Position numbers and translations under genes: made by a program. Positions 1 through 7,805 of a stretch of 64,000 nucleotides of DNA are shown piece by piece (the first letter of the stretch is position 1; each line of letters starts with the position of its first letter). The notes under the pieces are model-generated. The model ran no database searches, had not been told where the DNA came from, and saw only the letters and a list, made by a program, of their open reading frames with translations. This DNA is from an uncultured bacterium (GTDB taxonomy: Bacteria > Bacillota > Clostridia > TANB77 > CAG-508): positions 62,001 to 126,000 of the forward strand of contig CAJMRY010000004.1 of assembly GCA_905215935.1 (NCBI GenBank), read 5' to 3'.

Positions 1-467
1 AAATCAAGTCCAGATAGTTTTTCCATAATTTCAGCATGATATGGAATCTCATAATCTGGAACTACAGGATCGCCATATTTTTTTACTTCTACATTTTTAC
101 TATCATCTTCTCCTACAGGAACAGATTCATGCATAATGTTTGGAATTTTCATCATTCTAGATTTTATTTCTTCAGCAAACTTAGCTTCTAGTTTTTCATT
201 TTCTACAAGTTCTTCATTTATTTTTTGAACTTCTAGTTTAACTTTTTCTGCTTCATCTTTTTTTTCATCTTTCATTAGAGCACCAATTGTACTGCTTAGT
301 GAATTTCTTTTACTTCTTAATTCATCACCATGTAGTTTTACTTCACGATTTTTTAAATCCAAATCTATAACCTCGTCTACTAATACTAGTTTATGGTTTT
401 GAAATTTTTTCTTGATATTTTCTTTTACAATATCTGGATTTTCTCTTAAAAATTTAATGTCTATCAT
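1..467 (-). CDS. serS: Seryl-tRNA synthetase, N-terminal part (cut by window edge)
   Basis: Charges tRNA-Ser with serine in the cytoplasm. The 155 visible residues begin MIDIKFLRENPDIVKENI and form the long, charged antiparallel coiled-coil arm typical of the SerRS N-terminus (KLEVQKINEELVENEKLEAK region). The catalytic class II core lies beyond the left edge. The start is set by an AGGAGGAAAT Shine-Dalgarno at 471-480. It lies downstream of a T-box leader and a small DUF1653 gene on the same strand, so it is probably controlled by uncharged tRNA-Ser. No in-frame CGG is visible. Family assignment is firm; only the end is missing. Confidence 0.95.
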   Translation of the reverse strand, partial: MIDIKFLRENPDIVKENIKKKFQNHKLVLVDEVIDLDLKNREVKLHGDELRSKRNSLSSTIGALMKDEKKDEAEKVKLEVQKINEELVENEKLEAKFAEEIKSRMMKIPNIMHESVPVGEDDSKNVEVKKYGDPVVPDYEIPYHAEIMEKLSGLD

Positions 468-583
468 AATATTTCCTCCTTATTATAAATGAATATATTA
501 TCAAATATATTTTTATCTTGTATTAATTAAATTATTGATATATAAAATTCTAGATTTTTAGTAAATATTTAAATTAATTTATA

Positions 584-844
584 TTATAAATAGTTTTTTT
601 CAATATCTTCTACAATTTCGAATCTATGTGTTTGTCCTGTTATATTATCAGGTCTTTCTGGAATAGTGGATAAGAACATCTTCTCTGGTCTGACAAAAAT
701 TTTTCTATTATCTTCTCTTTCATATAATGGTTTATATACTACCATTCTTTCTTGTGTTTCACTATCATAGGCAATATTTTCTACAAAATAATAATTTCCT
801 TTAAAATGTCTGTAAACTTTGCCAATTTTAACTTCATTTTCCAT
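584..844 (-). CDS. DUF1653-family small protein in the serS operon
   Basis: An 86-residue protein starting MENEVKIGKVYRHFKG, with the aromatic and basic DUF1653 pattern (KGNYYFVENIAYDSETQERMV, then VYKPLY). Members are small beta-rich proteins of unknown biochemical role, so I give no function. The start at 844 is chosen over an upstream in-frame codon because a GGAGGT Shine-Dalgarno lies just 5' of it. It sits between the T-box leader and serS, with a gap of about 116 bases before serS, suggesting co-transcription and tRNA-responsive control. Confidence 0.8.
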   Translation of the reverse strand: MENEVKIGKVYRHFKGNYYFVENIAYDSETQERMVVYKPLYEREDNRKIFVRPEKMFLSTIPERPDNITGQTHRFEIVEDIEKNYL

Positions 845-896
845 AAAATTACCTCCTAAAGTATGTATTATTAAATAATATAATATGTATTTACAA

Positions 897-1120
897 TAAA
901 ACAAAAACGCCCTTATGAGAAAACATAAGGACGAAAAGTTTCGTGGTGCCACCTTAATTTATATATAATAAAAAATATATAACTTAATAATGCTTATAAC
1001 CTAGCATAACTTGGTTTAGCTTTCGCTAAAAGCTTCAAGAGGAGATTCTTAAAATATTTTAAACTATTTCCACCACACATAGTCTCTCTATATAAAATTT
1101 AGATTAGTACTAATCTCTTG
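897..1120 (-). promoter_or_regulatory. T-box leader with terminator, probable Ser specifier
   Basis: Read on the minus strand, the conserved T-box (AAGGTGGCACCACG, 955-942) is followed by a terminator hairpin (933-908) and a U-run. Upstream, Stem I shows the CAAGAGA...TCTTG base, an AGTA/GAA loop-E pair and a GGTGG distal element. Right after GAA comes TCTCC (1045-1041), which contains the serine codons UCU and UCC in the expected specifier position. This fits the downstream serS. Uncharged tRNA-Ser should stabilise the antiterminator. T-box identity is firm; the exact specifier triplet is inferred. Confidence 0.9.
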
Positions 1121-1143
1121 TTAAACGCTTAATATTGTAAAAT

Positions 1144-1172
1144 ATTGTATCATAGAATAAATTAAAATGCAA
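1144..1172 (-). promoter_or_regulatory. Promoter of the T-box/serS operon
   Basis: On the minus strand TTGCAT (-35, 1172-1167) and TACAAT (-10, 1149-1144) are separated by exactly 17 bases. Transcription would begin near 1137, just 5' of the T-box Stem I base. Confidence 0.7.
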
Positions 1173-1313
1173 TATAAATAATTTTAAATTTAAAGAGGCG
1201 AGGGGTGAATTCATTAATAGTCTGTTTTTAATAAAAATTTTAATTTTAAAATTAATTACAAGATATTATATAATATGAAAAACAGTGGACAATAGATGCC
1301 CACTGTATAGAGG

Positions 1314-1673
1314 TTAAATAACCTTCTCTACTATACCTGTAGAGAAAAAATCGAAGTGCAAAGTAGTGTTTTCTTTCTGTTGTTCTTTCGTTTCTGGTAC
1401 AAGAAACAGATTGAATCGTATATTGTTCTTGAGGTCTATAACCATACTGAATCGTATGAACTCTCTTGTTTCATGAAACCAGCAGGTTTTGTTTTCGTAG
1501 TTCTTTCTGGCGTAATCATAATACACCATTTTTCTCTTAAGGTCGAAACAGAAGACCTCGTTTGCTCTGGTTCCAAATCTACTTTCTGTAGAGATGGAGA
1601 AGTCTTCATTTTTATTGATTTTCTGGGAAAGAACATCAGATAATGATAGTTCTAACTGTGGCCGTTGTATCAT
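1314..1673 (-). CDS. Hypothetical protein, foreign-looking composition
   Basis: A 119-residue protein (MIQRPQLELSLSDVLSQ...) with no family I recognise. It is rich in charged and aromatic residues with no membrane segment. It looks real: AGGAGG Shine-Dalgarno 7 bases upstream and its own promoter. Base composition and codon use are clearly less AT-biased than the neighbours. Codon 4 is CGG (1664-1662) used in frame; skipping its C would hit a stop three codons later. In this organism, where CGG seems to cause +1 shifts, that marks the gene as probably acquired and possibly poorly expressed. Confidence 0.6.
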   Translation of the reverse strand: MIQRPQLELSLSDVLSQKINKNEDFSISTESRFGTRANEVFCFDLKRKMVYYDYARKNYENKTCWFHETREFIRFSMVIDLKNNIRFNLFLVPETKEQQKENTTLHFDFFSTGIVEKVI

Positions 1674-1698
1674 GGCAACCTCCTAAATAAATATTACC

Positions 1699-1745
1699 GC
1701 ATATGCGATTAAGTGTATTATAACATATATTAACATAATATTCAA
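1699..1745 (-). promoter_or_regulatory. Promoter with CGCATATGCG palindrome at the start site
   Basis: Minus strand TTGAAT (1745-1740), 17-base spacer, TATAAT (1722-1717). A perfect 10-bp palindrome CGCATATGCG covers 1699-1708, about where transcription of the 119-aa gene would start. The position suggests an operator, but the regulator is unknown. Confidence 0.65.
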
Positions 1746-1897
1746 ATTTTGCACTTTATAAAAGAGTATATTGTATTTATAATCTATTTGTGATATATAA
1801 TTTAATATTAAAAAGTTATAGTTTTATGACTAAATTAAGAAATTTTTGTATTAATATAGTTAATAATAAAAAAGTTAGATTTTAGAAAGGAGAAAAA

Positions 1898-2455
1898 ATG
1901 AAAGAAAAATTTATAGAATTATTAAAAAGTACAAATAGAGAAGGAATGGAAGAATTAATAAAATTTATAGAAGAAAAAACTGATTTTTTCATAGCACCTG
2001 CAAGTACTAGATTTCATGGTAGTCATGAAGGTGGGCTACTTGAGCACAGTATGAAAGTATATGAAATATTAGATTATAAAATAAAAAATAATGTAATAGA
2101 TTTATATGCTCCAGAAGATACTATAATTATAGTTAGTTTATTACATGATATATGTAAAGCAAATTTTTATAAAGTAGATTATAGAAATGCTAAAAATGCA
2201 AGAGGAGAATGGGAGAAAGTTCCATATTATACAGTAGAAGATACAATACCATATGGTCATGGAGAAAAATCTGTAATGATGTTAACAGAGTATATAAAAT
2301 TAACTCCAGAAGAAAAATATTGTATACGTTGGCATATGGGATTTTCAGAGCCAAAAGAAAGCTATACAACACTAGGATTAGCATATAAGAAGTACCCTCT
2401 TGCATTATTGGTGAACGAGGCAGATTTAGAAGCAAGTTACTTCTATGATTTATAA
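1898..2455 (+). CDS. HD-domain metal-dependent phosphohydrolase
   Basis: A 185-residue protein. The HD-fold ligands are visible: HEGGLLEHS (residues about 44-52) and the doublet LLHDICK (about 82-88), followed by HGE and an HMGFS segment (about 148). HD proteins hydrolyse phosphate esters of nucleotides or signalling molecules using a divalent metal. The substrate cannot be predicted here. GAAAGGAG Shine-Dalgarno precedes ATG. It is likely monocistronic, with guaD following after 160 bases. Confidence 0.85.
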   Translation: MKEKFIELLKSTNREGMEELIKFIEEKTDFFIAPASTRFHGSHEGGLLEHSMKVYEILDYKIKNNVIDLYAPEDTIIIVSLLHDICKANFYKVDYRNAKNARGEWEKVPYYTVEDTIPYGHGEKSVMMLTEYIKLTPEEKYCIRWHMGFSEPKESYTTLGLAYKKYPLALLVNEADLEASYFYDL

Positions 2456-2615
2456 TAGAAAAATAAAAAATTGGAATAATATGATTATGAAATTTATATT
2501 AAATAATTTTATAAGCATATTATATTAGTTTGTACAAAACAGTAAAAAATAAAATCTAAATAAAAGTTAAGATCTTAAAAGACAACTTTTTAAGATATTA
2601 AGATAGGAGCAAACA

Positions 2616-3077
2616 ATGAATAAATATATTAAACTTGCCAAGGAAAGTGCAGAGAGTGGACTTAAAAATAATGAAGGAGGACCATTTGGTGCAGTTATTA
2701 CAGATACAGATGGAAATATAATATCTACAGGTAATAATAAGGTTTTAAAAGATAATGATCCAACAGCACATGCAGAAATTGTAGCAATAAGAAACGCATG
2801 TGAAAAATTAAAAACATATGATTTGTCAAATTATATTTTATACACTTCTTGTGAACCTTGTCCAATGTGTTTATCTGCAATAATATGGGCAAATATAAAA
2901 AAGGTTTATTATGCATGTACAAGAGAAGATGCAGCAAGTATAGGATTTAGAGATGACATGATTTATAAATATTTACAAGGAAATAATAAAGAGTTAATTA
3001 ATATGCGACAAGTTGATAGAGATGAATGTATAGATTTATTTGAGAAATATAAAGAGAAAGATGGAAAAATATATTAA
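2616..3077 (+). CDS. guaD: Guanine deaminase (cytidine-deaminase fold)
   Basis: A 153-residue zinc deaminase. The signature HAE (residues about 52-54) and PCPMC (about 81-85) provide the zinc His, the catalytic Glu and two zinc Cys. The segments YTSCEPCPMCLSAI and EDAASIGFRDDMIYK follow the Bacillus-type GuaD pattern rather than tRNA adenosine deaminase TadA, so conversion of guanine to xanthine in purine salvage is most likely. GGAGC Shine-Dalgarno lies 6-8 bases upstream. Length is normal for the family. A related nucleoside deaminase is the main alternative. Confidence 0.85.
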   Translation: MNKYIKLAKESAESGLKNNEGGPFGAVITDTDGNIISTGNNKVLKDNDPTAHAEIVAIRNACEKLKTYDLSNYILYTSCEPCPMCLSAIIWANIKKVYYACTREDAASIGFRDDMIYKYLQGNNKELINMRQVDRDECIDLFEKYKEKDGKIY

Positions 3078-3136
3078 TTTTTTTAGTTATTAACTTTTTA
3101 TAATGGATAGAATAATATATATTGGAGGGAAAAGAG

Positions 3137-3230
3137 ATGTTTTATCTTGGATTATTAATTCGGTTTAATTATAGGCTCTAATGTAGGATTATTCTATTTT
3201 GCTATGTGTAAAAGTGCATCCAAATATTAG
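3137..3230 (+). CDS. DUF3789-like 30-aa membrane peptide interrupted at CGG (+1 site)
   Basis: With a GGAGGG Shine-Dalgarno, ATG 3137 encodes MFYLGLLI and then CGG (3161-3163). Zero frame runs into a stop shortly after. If the C at 3161 is skipped, translation continues as GLIIGSNVGLFYFAMCK and ends at 3230, giving a 30-residue single-span peptide of the DUF3789 type, common in conjugative elements. Such a short ORF would normally be missed. The break is identical in form to those in six conserved genes of this window, so I treat it as one recoded gene rather than a decayed one. Confidence 0.6.
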
Positions 3231-3426
3231 TGTGATGATGAATTATTAGCGTAAAAGCTATTTATGTGGAAATGCTCCATAACATTGCTAAAATAACATA
3301 TGAGTTAGGTTTTATTAAATACTAGTGAACATAAAATTGACTAGAATTTGTAAATGATATAATTTTGTGATATAATTGTAATATACACATTATGTGTAAT
3401 ATAAAAAAATAAAGGAGAAATGCAAA

Positions 3427-4140
3427 ATGAAAAAAATGGAGACATTGAGACGGAAGGTATTTGGTTTTTTTAAGGTAAGTGATTATGAAAGAGCTTTATA
3501 TGAAAGGTTTTATTTTACACTTCCACAGAAGCTCAAATATTGCTTATCAAGACAGTTCCGTGAAGAAATCGTAGAGTTAGTTTCTGAATATGACTTTCAG
3601 GAAAAACTTTATGATGAGAATCAGCGATTCTATGAGGAAATTCAAGAATCTGTTGATATCATCGCCGGTGGAATTGTTTTAGAGAAAGCCTTACAAACGA
3701 TTCGTAAAGAAGAAAGCAGAAAAGAGGTAAGGAAAAAGCTAGAAACATATCAAAGGCTTTTAAAAAGCCTTAAAGATGCAAATGGATTCTACAATTCATG
3801 GAATGAGGAAAGACACAATAAATACAAAAAAAGCAACTGTAAAAGGTTGTTGTTAGACTTAGTGTCACGATTTAAAGAAGGGAATGAGTATGTTGTTCTA
3901 CTTAAAGTAGAGGGACGAACCTCTCTTTTGGAAATCGAAACACAAATACGCAATATTGAGGATAAGGGAATGGGTTTAATTTTTGGAAACAAGATTTTCC
4001 CTGGAGATTATTACATTAATATTGATATTGACGGAATAATCTTTAAAAAAGGTTGTCCTCTAATGACTATATTTAATGCGGTACTAGATGGCTTTTCATA
4101 TTTACCAGTTACCAAGCTGATGATACAAAGCTATTTGTAA
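3427..4140 (+). CDS. Hypothetical protein, mobile-element-like composition
   Basis: A 237-residue protein (MKKMETLRRKVFGFFKVSDYE...), charged and helical in its N-terminal two thirds, more hydrophobic at the C-terminus. I do not recognise the family. AAGGAG precedes ATG. Codon usage (CGT, CGA, GGC, CTC) is unlike the AGA-dominated neighbours. With the adjacent DUF3789 peptide it may be the remnant of an integrative element. Codon 9 is CGG (3451-3453), in frame and uncompensated: a +1 shift there would stop after 8 more codons. It is therefore either decoded normally or silenced. Confidence 0.6.
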   Translation: MKKMETLRRKVFGFFKVSDYERALYERFYFTLPQKLKYCLSRQFREEIVELVSEYDFQEKLYDENQRFYEEIQESVDIIAGGIVLEKALQTIRKEESRKEVRKKLETYQRLLKSLKDANGFYNSWNEERHNKYKKSNCKRLLLDLVSRFKEGNEYVVLLKVEGRTSLLEIETQIRNIEDKGMGLIFGNKIFPGDYYINIDIDGIIFKKGCPLMTIFNAVLDGFSYLPVTKLMIQSYL

Positions 4141-4154
4141 TATCCTTTAATTTT

Positions 4155-4201
4155 ACCCATACAATAAATCATTTTGATTTTGTATGGGTCTTTCTTTTTT
4201 T
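4155..4201 (+). terminator. Rho-independent terminator
   Basis: Perfect 10-bp stem ACCCATACAA (4155-4164) / TTGTATGGGT (4180-4189) followed by a T-rich run, 15 bases after the 237-aa gene. Confidence 0.85.
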
Positions 4202-4212
4202 TATACAATACC

Positions 4213-4241
4213 TTGACAGATGAGGTATCTTAATATATAAT
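4213..4241 (+). promoter_or_regulatory. Consensus promoter of the padR operon
   Basis: TTGACA (4213-4218), 17-base spacer, TATAAT (4236-4241). The -10 region is embedded in a near-palindromic AT dyad (4231-4249), a plausible site for PadR autorepression. Confidence 0.8.
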
Positions 4242-4262
4242 ATATATTAAGAGGTGATAACA

Positions 4263-4598
4263 ATGTCAATTGCGTCAGATTTAATAAGAGGCTCTACAGA
4301 TACTATAATACTTGCACATCTAATGAAAAAAGATAGTTATGGTTATGAAATTAATAAATCTATTTCAGAAATAACAAATGGGCAATATGAATTAAAGGAA
4401 GCAACTTTATATACAGCATTTAGGAGATTAGAAGAAATGGGAATGATAGTATCTTATTGGGGAGATGAAAATAGTGGAGCTAGAAGAAGATATTATAAAA
4501 TAACAGATACTGGACAGAAATACTATAAAGAGAGTAAAGCAGAATGGGAAAATGCTCAAATATTAATAAGTAAATTAATTGAATTGGGGGATATATAA
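4263..4598 (+). CDS. PadR-family transcriptional repressor
   Basis: A 111-residue winged-helix regulator. The PadR pattern is clear: DTIILAHL, YGYEINKSI, LYTAFRRLEEMGMI and ARRRYYKITDTG. ATG 4263 is preferred to GTG 4254 because AGAGGTG lies 6 bases upstream. It leads a three-gene unit with a DUF1700 membrane protein and a DUF4097 protein, a recurrent Firmicutes arrangement linked to cell-envelope stress. It very likely represses its own consensus promoter. The inducer is unknown. Confidence 0.9.
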   Translation: MSIASDLIRGSTDTIILAHLMKKDSYGYEINKSISEITNGQYELKEATLYTAFRRLEEMGMIVSYWGDENSGARRRYYKITDTGQKYYKESKAEWENAQILISKLIELGDI

Positions 4599-4599
4599 A

Positions 4600-5275
4600 A
4601 TGGAGGAAAAATTAAAAAGATATGTAGAGGATATTTTCGAAAATGCACCAAAGACTAAAAAGGTATATGAGTTAAAAGAGGAAATTACATCAAATCTAAT
4701 AGATAAATATAATGATTTAGTTAAATCTGGTAAAAGCAAAGAAGATAGTTATAATATTGCAATCTCAAACATGGGAAATATAGAAGAATTGGTATCTAAT
4801 TTACAAGACGAAAATAATAAATGGAATACAGATTATATTCGGTAAACAAAGAAAAAAATCAGCAATACTTGTATCTAGTGCAGTTGGTTTATATATATTG
4901 AGTGTTGTTCCAGTTATATTGTTTAGCGAATTAAATATTGAAGGAGTAACAGAAGAATTAGGTGTTATATTTATGTTTATATTTGTAGCAATTGCAACTA
5001 TGTTACTTGTATATAATGGAATGTCTAAACCTAAATATAAAAGTGCAGATGATACAATGGTAGAAGAATTTAAAGAATGGAAAGCAAATAAGGAATTAAA
5101 AAAGTCCGCTAAAAATAGCATTAATTCAGCTATTTGGTGTCTAATTATTGCAATATATATTGGAGTTAGTTTTTGTTTTAATGCCTGGGCTTATTCTTGG
5201 ATTATATTTTTAATAGGTGCAGCTATTTCAAACATAATAGAAGCTATATACGAATCAAGAGAAAGAAGGGGATAG
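4600..5275 (+). CDS. DUF1700/HAAS-domain membrane protein with +1 site at CGG
   Basis: The N-terminal 80 residues (MEEKLKRYVEDIFENAPK...) form the soluble HAAS/DUF1700 domain. Codon 81 is CGG (4840-4842), followed at once by TAA in zero frame. Skipping C4840 reads GGT AAA CAA and continues for 144 residues with about three membrane segments (SAILVSSAVGLYILSVV; EELGVIFMFIFVAIATM; two near the end) to 5275, giving 224 residues, normal for the family. The gene starts 2 bases after padR and ends 2 bases before the DUF4097 gene. I infer one recoded gene, likely a membrane partner of the PadR switch. Confidence 0.75.
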
Positions 5276-5277
5276 AT

Positions 5278-6243
5278 ATGAATAATACAAAAATTATAAT
5301 ATGGACAATAGTAGCAATTGTGTTAACAATATTATTAATATGTTTATTAGTTTCAAATGCAAGACTGGGTAACATTTTTAGTAATGAAAGTGAACATATT
5401 GTATATGAAGAGGAATTTGATGTAACAAATATTAAAAACATCAATTTAGATTGGTCTAGCGGAAAAATTAATATATATAAAAGTGAATCTGATAAAATTA
5501 AAGTGATACAAAAAAGTAAATATGAGTTAAAAGAAGATGAATTAGTAAATATTGATTATAAAAATGAAACTATATCAGTTAAAGAAGGAAAGAAGAAAAT
5601 CGGATTTTTCTTTTTAGGATTTGGTAGTATATCTACAAGTTTAGATGTATATTTGCCAGATAAAGAATTTGAAGAAGTATATGTAAAAATCTCAAGTGGT
5701 AGAGCGAATGTGGAAAATCTTAATTTAAATAAGTTTAAAGTAAAGGTTAGTTCAGGAAAAATAGAAATTAGAAAGGTTATTTCACAAGATATAGAAGCTA
5801 ATGTATCATCAGGTAGTATTGAAATGAATGATGTAAAAACAAGTTCTTTAAATTCTGAAGTTACATCTGGTAAAATTGAAATAAATAATCTAAATACAAA
5901 TATTTTAAAAGCTTTAGTTAAATCTGGAAAAATAGATATAGATGGAAGTGCAAAACAGATAGATTTAAAAGCTACTAGTGGAAAGATTTTAGTAGATAAT
6001 AATGTCTTACCAGAAAGCTTAGATGTAAAAGTGACATCTGGAAGTATAGATGTTGCTATTCCAGAAAATGAAGGATTCGAAGCAAGTTATTCTGTAACAT
6101 CAGGAAGTTTTAAATCTGATTTTGATTTATATTCAAACATGTCAAATTTAGATAAAAAGAATGGTGAAGGAAAATATAAAAATGGCGGAAATAAATTTAA
6201 TTTTCAAGTTACAAGTGGAAAGATAAGATTAGGAAAGAAATAA
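5278..6243 (+). CDS. DUF4097-family beta-repeat membrane-anchored protein
   Basis: A 322-residue protein: an N-terminal membrane anchor (residues about 5-25), then a right-handed beta-type repeat domain with recurring SSGKI / TSGKI / SSGSI motifs every 18-22 residues to the C-terminus. That is the DUF4097 putative adhesin fold. The bulk should face outside. It is the last gene of the padR operon (ATG 2 bases after the upstream stop, GGGGAT Shine-Dalgarno). Function is unknown; envelope stress or bacteriocin response is suspected from similar operons. Confidence 0.85.
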   Translation: MNNTKIIIWTIVAIVLTILLICLLVSNARLGNIFSNESEHIVYEEEFDVTNIKNINLDWSSGKINIYKSESDKIKVIQKSKYELKEDELVNIDYKNETISVKEGKKKIGFFFLGFGSISTSLDVYLPDKEFEEVYVKISSGRANVENLNLNKFKVKVSSGKIEIRKVISQDIEANVSSGSIEMNDVKTSSLNSEVTSGKIEINNLNTNILKALVKSGKIDIDGSAKQIDLKATSGKILVDNNVLPESLDVKVTSGSIDVAIPENEGFEASYSVTSGSFKSDFDLYSNMSNLDKKNGEGKYKNGGNKFNFQVTSGKIRLGKK

Positions 6244-6331
6244 GTAGTGATAAATTACTATACACAGATTAATTAAAGTTAAAAATACGTTTTTAATATT
6301 TAAATAAAAAGCAGAACATAATTTTATTCAA

Positions 6332-6367
6332 AAAGAGAGTTCATTTAATTTTGAACTCTCTTTAAAA
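6332..6367 (+). terminator. Terminator of the padR operon
   Basis: Stem AAAGAGAGTTCA / TGAACTCTCTTT with a short AT loop at 6332-6363, followed by AAAATTT. The U-run is modest. Confidence 0.65.
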
Positions 6368-6444
6368 TTTATAAAAATATGTAGAAAATAAATTGAATAT
6401 GAGATATAATATATTTATTACAAAAAAGGAGGAATAGGATTAAT

Positions 6445-7383
6445 ATGAATCCTACTATGTCAGATTTACGTATTGGAATTGTTTTTTCAGGTGGATTTGC
6501 AAAAGGTGCTTATGAAATTGGATTTTGCAAAGCTATTTTAGAATATATAGAAATGAATAATATAAAAGCAGTAAGTGGTGCATCAATTGGAGCAATAAAT
6601 GCATATGGTTTTATAAACAATAAATTCGACTATTTATTTGAAGTATGGAGAAATTTAGATTTTAAATCAGCAAAAGAATTTTTAGTTAAATCAGATAAAA
6701 GAAAAATTATATATAATTATATAGAGGAAATGCAAGCAGAGGTAAAAACTCTTAGTCAAACACCTTGTTATATAGATTATATAAAGATACCTAATATTTC
6801 ATTATGTTATAAAAATGTTAATAAAGAACATAATAACGTTCGAAATGATTTCTTAAAGGCGAGTATTTCTGTTCCTGGATTATATAATCCAATTTTAGTA
6901 CAAGAGGATTATTATGTAGATGGAGCTTTTTTAGATAATACACCAATAGCGCCATTAGAAAATGAGAATCTTGATTTGATTTTTGTATTAAGATTTGACC
7001 ATGCGAGTGAACAATATGAAGAATTAAATACAGATGCTGCAATAATAGAAATTGTATTTGAGGATGACAAAAGATTAAAAGATTATTTTTATTTTAATAG
7101 TAGCTTAACAAATAGATTAATAGAGCAAGGGTATAGAAAATCAAAAGATATTTTAGATATTGTTTTTAAATATGGAGAAGATATCCAATATATAAAATCA
7201 ATTGCGAGAATTTATAATCAAGAGTCTAGAAAAAATATTATACCTAAAAGCGGAGAAGAGATTGTTAATAAAATGAATAAGCTAAGGAAGATATTTAAAA
7301 ATGAGTATTTGGATGAAGGAAATGATGCTGATGCTAATTTGTGTGGTAAAGATGATAATGAGATAAGTGAGATTGTGATGTGA
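6445..7383 (+). CDS. Patatin-like phospholipase
   Basis: A 312-residue patatin-fold acyl hydrolase with a Ser-Asp dyad. Visible motifs are the oxyanion loop GGFAKGAYEIG (about residues 17-27), the nucleophile elbow GASIG (about 46-50) and the dyad DGA (about 165-167). It probably cleaves acyl chains from membrane lipids; the substrate is unknown. There is no signal peptide. AAAGGAGGA precedes ATG. A strong terminator follows, so it is likely a single-gene unit. Confidence 0.9.
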   Translation: MNPTMSDLRIGIVFSGGFAKGAYEIGFCKAILEYIEMNNIKAVSGASIGAINAYGFINNKFDYLFEVWRNLDFKSAKEFLVKSDKRKIIYNYIEEMQAEVKTLSQTPCYIDYIKIPNISLCYKNVNKEHNNVRNDFLKASISVPGLYNPILVQEDYYVDGAFLDNTPIAPLENENLDLIFVLRFDHASEQYEELNTDAAIIEIVFEDDKRLKDYFYFNSSLTNRLIEQGYRKSKDILDIVFKYGEDIQYIKSIARIYNQESRKNIIPKSGEEIVNKMNKLRKIFKNEYLDEGNDADANLCGKDDNEISEIVM

Positions 7384-7415
7384 AAGCATTGAAGATGGTA
7401 CCACTGAAAAATAAA

Positions 7416-7460
7416 AATGAATTTTACAATTTGTAAATGTAAAATTCATTTTTATTTTAT
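7416..7460 (+). terminator. Rho-independent terminator after the patatin gene
   Basis: Stem AATGAATTTTAC (7416-7427) / GTAAAATTCATT (7439-7450) followed by TTTTATTTTAT. Confidence 0.8.
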
Positions 7461-7630
7461 TTTAAGTTGATTAATTTATTTTTTTAAATAAATTCGTTAT
7501 GCTTAATAATTCAAGTTTATTCAGAAAAAAATTGCTTTAAATTATTTATTAGTAGGAGTATATTCTTAGTTTTCTAGTAGTTCAAGTATTAATATGATTT
7601 ACATGTAAATATTTATATTATATTTTTATA

Positions 7631-7659
7631 TTGACATTATAAATGATATGTAGTATATA
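7631..7659 (+). promoter_or_regulatory. Promoter of the mini-CRISPR/toxin-like transcript
   Basis: TTGACA (7631-7636), 17-base spacer, TATATA (7654-7659); start expected near 7666. The transcript would pass through the pseudo-protospacer, two degenerate CRISPR repeats and the 7806 gene. The preceding 7461-7630 contains no gene that I can see. Confidence 0.7.
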
Positions 7660-7678
7660 TGTATATATAAAAATGATG

Positions 7679-7703
7679 CCAATTAATTATAAATTATAAG
7701 ATT
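7679..7703 (+). other. Pseudo-protospacer matching the mini-array spacer, with CCA motif
   Basis: From 7682, 22 bases match the start of the mini-array spacer at 21 positions; the one mismatch is position 18. The match begins right after CCA (7679-7681), a PAM-like motif as used by some clostridial I-B systems. Identity is lost from position 23 on. The site is about +17 from the predicted start, so a bound Cascade would act as a roadblock. Confidence 0.65.
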
Positions 7704-7795
7704 TAATTTAAATACTATTAGAATGTGAATATTAATTATAAATTATACGATTCACAAAATTAAAAGTTTTAATCTAAATATACTAGAAAAAGAAA
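7700..7795 (+). CRISPR. Degenerate one-spacer mini-array upstream of cas6
   Basis: Two diverged copies of the array repeat flank one spacer-sized segment. The first (7700-7730) matches the 30-nt repeat at about 25 of 31 aligned positions and keeps the 3' tag as AATGTGAAT (array: AATGTAAAT). The second (7766-7795) matches at 22 of 30, well conserved in its first 23 bases and decayed at the 3' end like the last array repeat. The segment between them (7731-7765) is 35 nt, within the 34-37 nt range of true spacers. The same strand as the array would give a Cas6-processed crRNA-like RNA. Confidence 0.75.
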
Positions 7796-7805
7796 GGAGG
7801 ATATT

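Noticed and set aside
1356..1643. Plus-strand ORF of 95 codons
   Set aside because: Antisense shadow of the minus-strand gene 1314-1673, which has promoter and ribosome site; the plus frame has none.
4840..4842. CGG reassigned to another amino acid (for example Gln or Trp)
   Set aside because: A sense reassignment would keep zero frame; here homology continues only in +1.
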